The notes beneath the pieces are model-generated. The model was not told the origin of the DNA. It ran no database searches and saw nothing but the letters and a program-made list of their open reading frames with translations. Shown here in pieces: positions 61,833-64,000 of a stretch of 64,000 bases of DNA (positions within the stretch are counted from its first letter, which is position 1; every line of letters begins with the position of its first letter). Made by a program: the position numbers and the translations under genes. The stretch is from an alpha proteobacterium AAP81b (lineage in GTDB: Bacteria > Pseudomonadota > Alphaproteobacteria > Sphingomonadales > Sphingomonadaceae): assembly GCA_001295935.1 (NCBI GenBank), contig LJHX01000084.1:1-64000 (forward strand), read 5' to 3'.

Positions 61833-63125
61833 TTATACGGTCCGCGGCGAATCCGGTTGCGCCAGCCAGGGAGCGACACTGTCGAGCGCCTGCATCGCCG
61901 CGGGCTCGTTGCGTGCCGACACCACCGCCCAATCCACGCCATTGACCATGACTTCGGGCACCAGCGGCCGCGAATTATAGGTGCTCGCCATCGTCGCGCC
62001 GTATGCCCCGGCGGTCAGGAAGGCGATGCGGTCGCCGGCGGCGACGGCATGGATGTCGCGATCCTCGGCGAAGGTATCGCCGCTTTCGCAGACCGGGCCC
62101 ACGACGGTGGCGGTGATCCGGTCGGCCGCGGGGCGTAGCGCGACGATGTCGTGCCAGGCATTGTAGAGCGACGGGCGCAGCAGGTCGTTCATCCCGGCAT
62201 CGGTGACGACGAAGGTCTTGGCGGCGCCCTGCTTGACGAGGATGACGCTGCTGACGAGCACCCCGGCATTGCCGACGATCATCCGCCCGGGCTCGAACAT
62301 CAGCCGGCAGTCCCAGCCGCGCGTCGCCCGCGCCACCATTTCGGCATAGACCGTCGGTTCGGGCGGCGGCGGCTGATCGCGGCGATAGGGCACGCCAAGG
62401 CCGCCGCCGACATCGATCCGGGTGACGGCATGGCCCGCGCCACGCAGTTCCGCCGCCAGCGCGCCGAGGCGGCCGATGCAATCCTCGATCGGCGCAAGGT
62501 CGGTCAGCTGGCTGCCGATGTGCGCCGCAAGGCCTATCGGCCGCAGCCACTCATGCCCGGCGGCGGCGACGAAGGCGGCACCGGCGCGCTCGATCGGCAC
62601 GCCGAACTTGCTGTCCTTGTTGCCCGTCGAAATCTTGGCATGGGTGCCGGGATTGACCGCCGGGTTGACGCGGATGGCGAGTTCCACCGGCTTGCGCTTC
62701 GCCGCCGCCACCTCGGCGAGCATGGCGATCTCGGCTTCCGATTCGACGTTGAACTGCAGGATGCCGGCGTCGATCCCGGCGGCAAGCTCATGGGCCTGTT
62801 TGCCGACCCCCGAAAAGACGATGCGGCCCGCCGGCACGCCCGCTGCCAGCGCGCGGGCGAGCTCGCCGCCCGAGACGACGTCGGCGCCGGCGCCGAGCCG
62901 GGCCAGCGTCGCCACCACCGACAGATTGGGATTGGCCTTGATGGCGAAGGCGACAAGCGGATCGCCATTGCCGAGGCCGGCGACGGCGGCGGAAAAGACC
63001 TCGAAATGCCGGGCAATCGTCGCCGCCGAATAGCAATAGAAGGGCGTGCCGACGCGGTCCGCCAGGGCTTCGAGGCTGACGTCCTCGGCGTGGAGAACGC
63101 CGTCGCGATAGGCGAAATGGTCCAT
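61833..63125 (-). CDS. lysA: diaminopimelate decarboxylase
   Basis: LysA makes lysine from meso-diaminopimelate with PLP. The 430-residue protein has the PLP lysine in FAIKANPN, the GGGLGVPY glycine loop, EPGRMIVGNAG and GPVCESGDTF with the catalytic Cys. The start at 63125 (MDHFAYRDGVLHAED) is normal. It lies four bases after a small lipoprotein gene that follows argH; this order is common in proteobacteria. Confidence 0.96.
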   Translation of the reverse strand: MDHFAYRDGVLHAEDVSLEALADRVGTPFYCYSAATIARHFEVFSAAVAGLGNGDPLVAFAIKANPNLSVVATLARLGAGADVVSGGELARALAAGVPAGRIVFSGVGKQAHELAAGIDAGILQFNVESEAEIAMLAEVAAAKRKPVELAIRVNPAVNPGTHAKISTGNKDSKFGVPIERAGAAFVAAAGHEWLRPIGLAAHIGSQLTDLAPIEDCIGRLGALAAELRGAGHAVTRIDVGGGLGVPYRRDQPPPPEPTVYAEMVARATRGWDCRLMFEPGRMIVGNAGVLVSSVILVKQGAAKTFVVTDAGMNDLLRPSLYNAWHDIVALRPAADRITATVVGPVCESGDTFAEDRDIHAVAAGDRIAFLTAGAYGATMASTYNSRPLVPEVMVNGVDWAVVSARNEPAAMQALDSVAPWLAQPDSPRTV

Positions 63126-63129
63126 GCGA

Positions 63130-63372
63130 TCAGCGCTTCGGCGGCGGCAGGTTGAAGCGGTCGTCGGGGCGTTCCTGCGAGCTGCGGATCGGGTCGTCGA
63201 CGCGGCGCGGAATCGACTGCGTCGGCGGCACCAGCATCTCCTCGGGGGTCGGCGCGCGCGCGGCGTTGACCGGGGCGACCGGCGGCGGGTTGGGCGGCAC
63301 GGGGGCAAGCGCGCCCTGCTTGCCGCAGCCGGCGAGGAGGAGGAGTGTCAGGAAGCGCCGAACCTCAGTCAT
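63130..63372 (-). CDS. small lipoprotein between argH and lysA (LptM-like position)
   Basis: The 80-residue product has a lipoprotein signal ([20 protein letters not shown]; lipobox LAGC at residues 13-16), followed by a proline-rich tail. Small lipoproteins of this type lie between argH and lysA in many proteobacteria; LptM assists LptD assembly there. Sequence alone cannot confirm LptM identity. The ATG at 63372 lies inside the end of argH and has a G-rich ribosome-binding site that derives from a palindromic repeat. Confidence 0.75.
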   Translation of the reverse strand: MTEVRRFLTLLLLAGCGKQGALAPVPPNPPPVAPVNAARAPTPEEMLVPPTQSIPRRVDDPIRSSQERPDDRFNLPPPKR

Positions 63373-64000
63373 TCCCACCCCCAGCCCCTCCCCCAGCCGA
63401 AGGCGACCGAAGGTCAACCGGGAGGGGAGTGAGGGCAGCAATCGCGGCACGGACATTCGCCGGCGCCGTGCCGCCGAAGCTCGTCCGGCTTGCCACCGAC
63501 GCCTCGACCGACAGCACGTCGCGCACCGCCGGCGTGATCCGCGGGTCGATCGCCGCCAGCTCGGCATCGCTCAGCCCGTCGAGATCGCCGCCCCTCGCCT
63601 CGGCGGCGCGGACGCAGCGGCCGGTGATCTCATGCGCCTCGCGGAACGGCACGCCGGCGGCGCGCACCAGCCAGTCGGCAAGGTCGGTCGCCGTCGAAAA
63701 GCCCGAGGCGGCGGCGGCGCGCATGCGTTCCGGCACGAAGACCAAGGTTTCGACCATCCCGGTCATCGCGGCGAGGCACAGCGCCAGCGTGTCATGGGCG
63801 TTGAACACTGGCACCTTGTCGTCCTGCATGTCCTTCGAATAGGCCAGCGGCAGGCCCTTCATGATGACGGCGAGGCGCTGAAAGGCCGCCAGAAACAGCC
63901 CCGTCTTGGCGCGCACCAGCTCGGCGGCGTCGGGGTTGCGCTTCTGCGGCATGATCGAGCTGCCCGTCGACCAGGCATCGGGCAGGCGGACGAAGCCATA
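63365..64000 (-). CDS. argH: argininosuccinate lyase, C-terminal part (partial)
   Basis: ArgH cleaves argininosuccinate to arginine and fumarate. The part present covers the signature [12 protein letters not shown] (catalytic Ser) near the right edge and the C-terminal domain; the N-terminal part lies beyond the window. The last about 20 codons (ending [12 protein letters not shown]) coincide with a family C-type repeat, so the C-terminus looks extended relative to a normal ArgH. The stop at 63365 lies past the start of the lipoprotein gene. Confidence 0.93.
   Translation of the reverse strand, partial: YGFVRLPDAWSTGSSIMPQKRNPDAAELVRAKTGLFLAAFQRLAVIMKGLPLAYSKDMQDDKVPVFNAHDTLALCLAAMTGMVETLVFVPERMRAAAASGFSTATDLADWLVRAAGVPFREAHEITGRCVRAAEARGGDLDGLSDAELAAIDPRITPAVRDVLSVEASVASRTSFGGTAPANVRAAIAALTPLPVDLRSPSAGGGAGGGND
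63373..63430. repeat. family C-type palindromic repeat, copy C3, at the end of argH
   Basis: CCCACCCCCAGCCCCTCCCC on the left and CCGGGAGGGGAGTG on the right match the second half of C1 (39201-39238). It encodes the tail of ArgH and supplies G-rich leader bases for the lipoprotein gene on the minus strand. Confidence 0.6.

Overview
This window is GC-rich, gene-dense bacterial chromosome, and the gene content points to an alphaproteobacterium, most likely of the order Sphingomonadales. The grounds are a DUF1491 gene beside ptsN and hpf, an mmcB gene behind a GTTC-N7-GTTC LexA box, a long-form isocitrate lyase next to an ScfR-type regulator, several GANTC (CcrM) sites, and a hemE/ppsR-flanked replication origin. 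Genus and species cannot be fixed from the sequence alone. Almost all genes are housekeeping or metabolic and are tightly packed, with many 4-base ATGA/GTGA overlaps. I saw no tRNA, rRNA, CRISPR array, insertion sequence or prophage.

Layout, left to right. 1-4.5 kb: the end of a TonB-like gene, a CPBP protease, a membrane AraC regulator and ribD-ribE. 4.7-13 kb: secreted M2 peptidase, purU, an SDR, a TonB-like protein, TetR, a CocE-type hydrolase and a fasciclin protein. 13-15 kb: btaB/btaA for betaine lipids. 15-20 kb: the glyoxylate shunt (aceA, scfR-like regulator, aceB). 20-27 kb: HigBA, M1 aminopeptidase, MFS exporter, a DUF417-like protein and a VapBC-like pair. 27-30 kb: hslV, an aldo/keto reductase and hslU. 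30-37.8 kb: acyltransferase, methyltransferase, P450, SDR, a small RHH/two-TM gene pair and a TlpA-like protein. 37.9-41.1 kb: hisB-hisH-hisA-hisF-hisE. 41-43.3 kb: a small membrane protein and a P450/MarR pair. 43.3-51.8 kb: the origin region, with hemE-hemJ leftward and ppsR-maf-aroE-coaE, then dnaQ, hpf-ptsN-DUF1491 rightward. 52-64 kb: SleB-type hydrolase, mmcB, DUF885, a flippase, flavin reductase, the mod molybdate operon, an Xre/RES toxin-antitoxin pair, galU, lysA, a small lipoprotein and argH (cut by the window edge).

The most notable region is the 385-bp gap between hemE and ppsR (44812-45196). It has one perfect and one near-perfect DnaA box, five GANTC sites, a tandem 10-bp direct repeat and an A/T-rich stretch with a TAG-type trinucleotide run. 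In Caulobacter and Rickettsia the chromosomal origin lies beside hemE, so I call this the probable oriC.

Three families of short palindromic intergenic repeats run through the window. Some have been captured by genes: one copy adds about 48 codons to hisH and supplies the hisA ribosome-binding site, another supplies the hisF ribosome-binding site, and a third forms the tail of argH and the leader of the next lipoprotein gene. A visibly AT-richer segment between coaE and dnaQ (about 48.1-49.5 kb) carries an unrecognised membrane protein, mini-ORFs and a broken ORF; it looks acquired, and it breaks a gene order that is usually tight near the origin.
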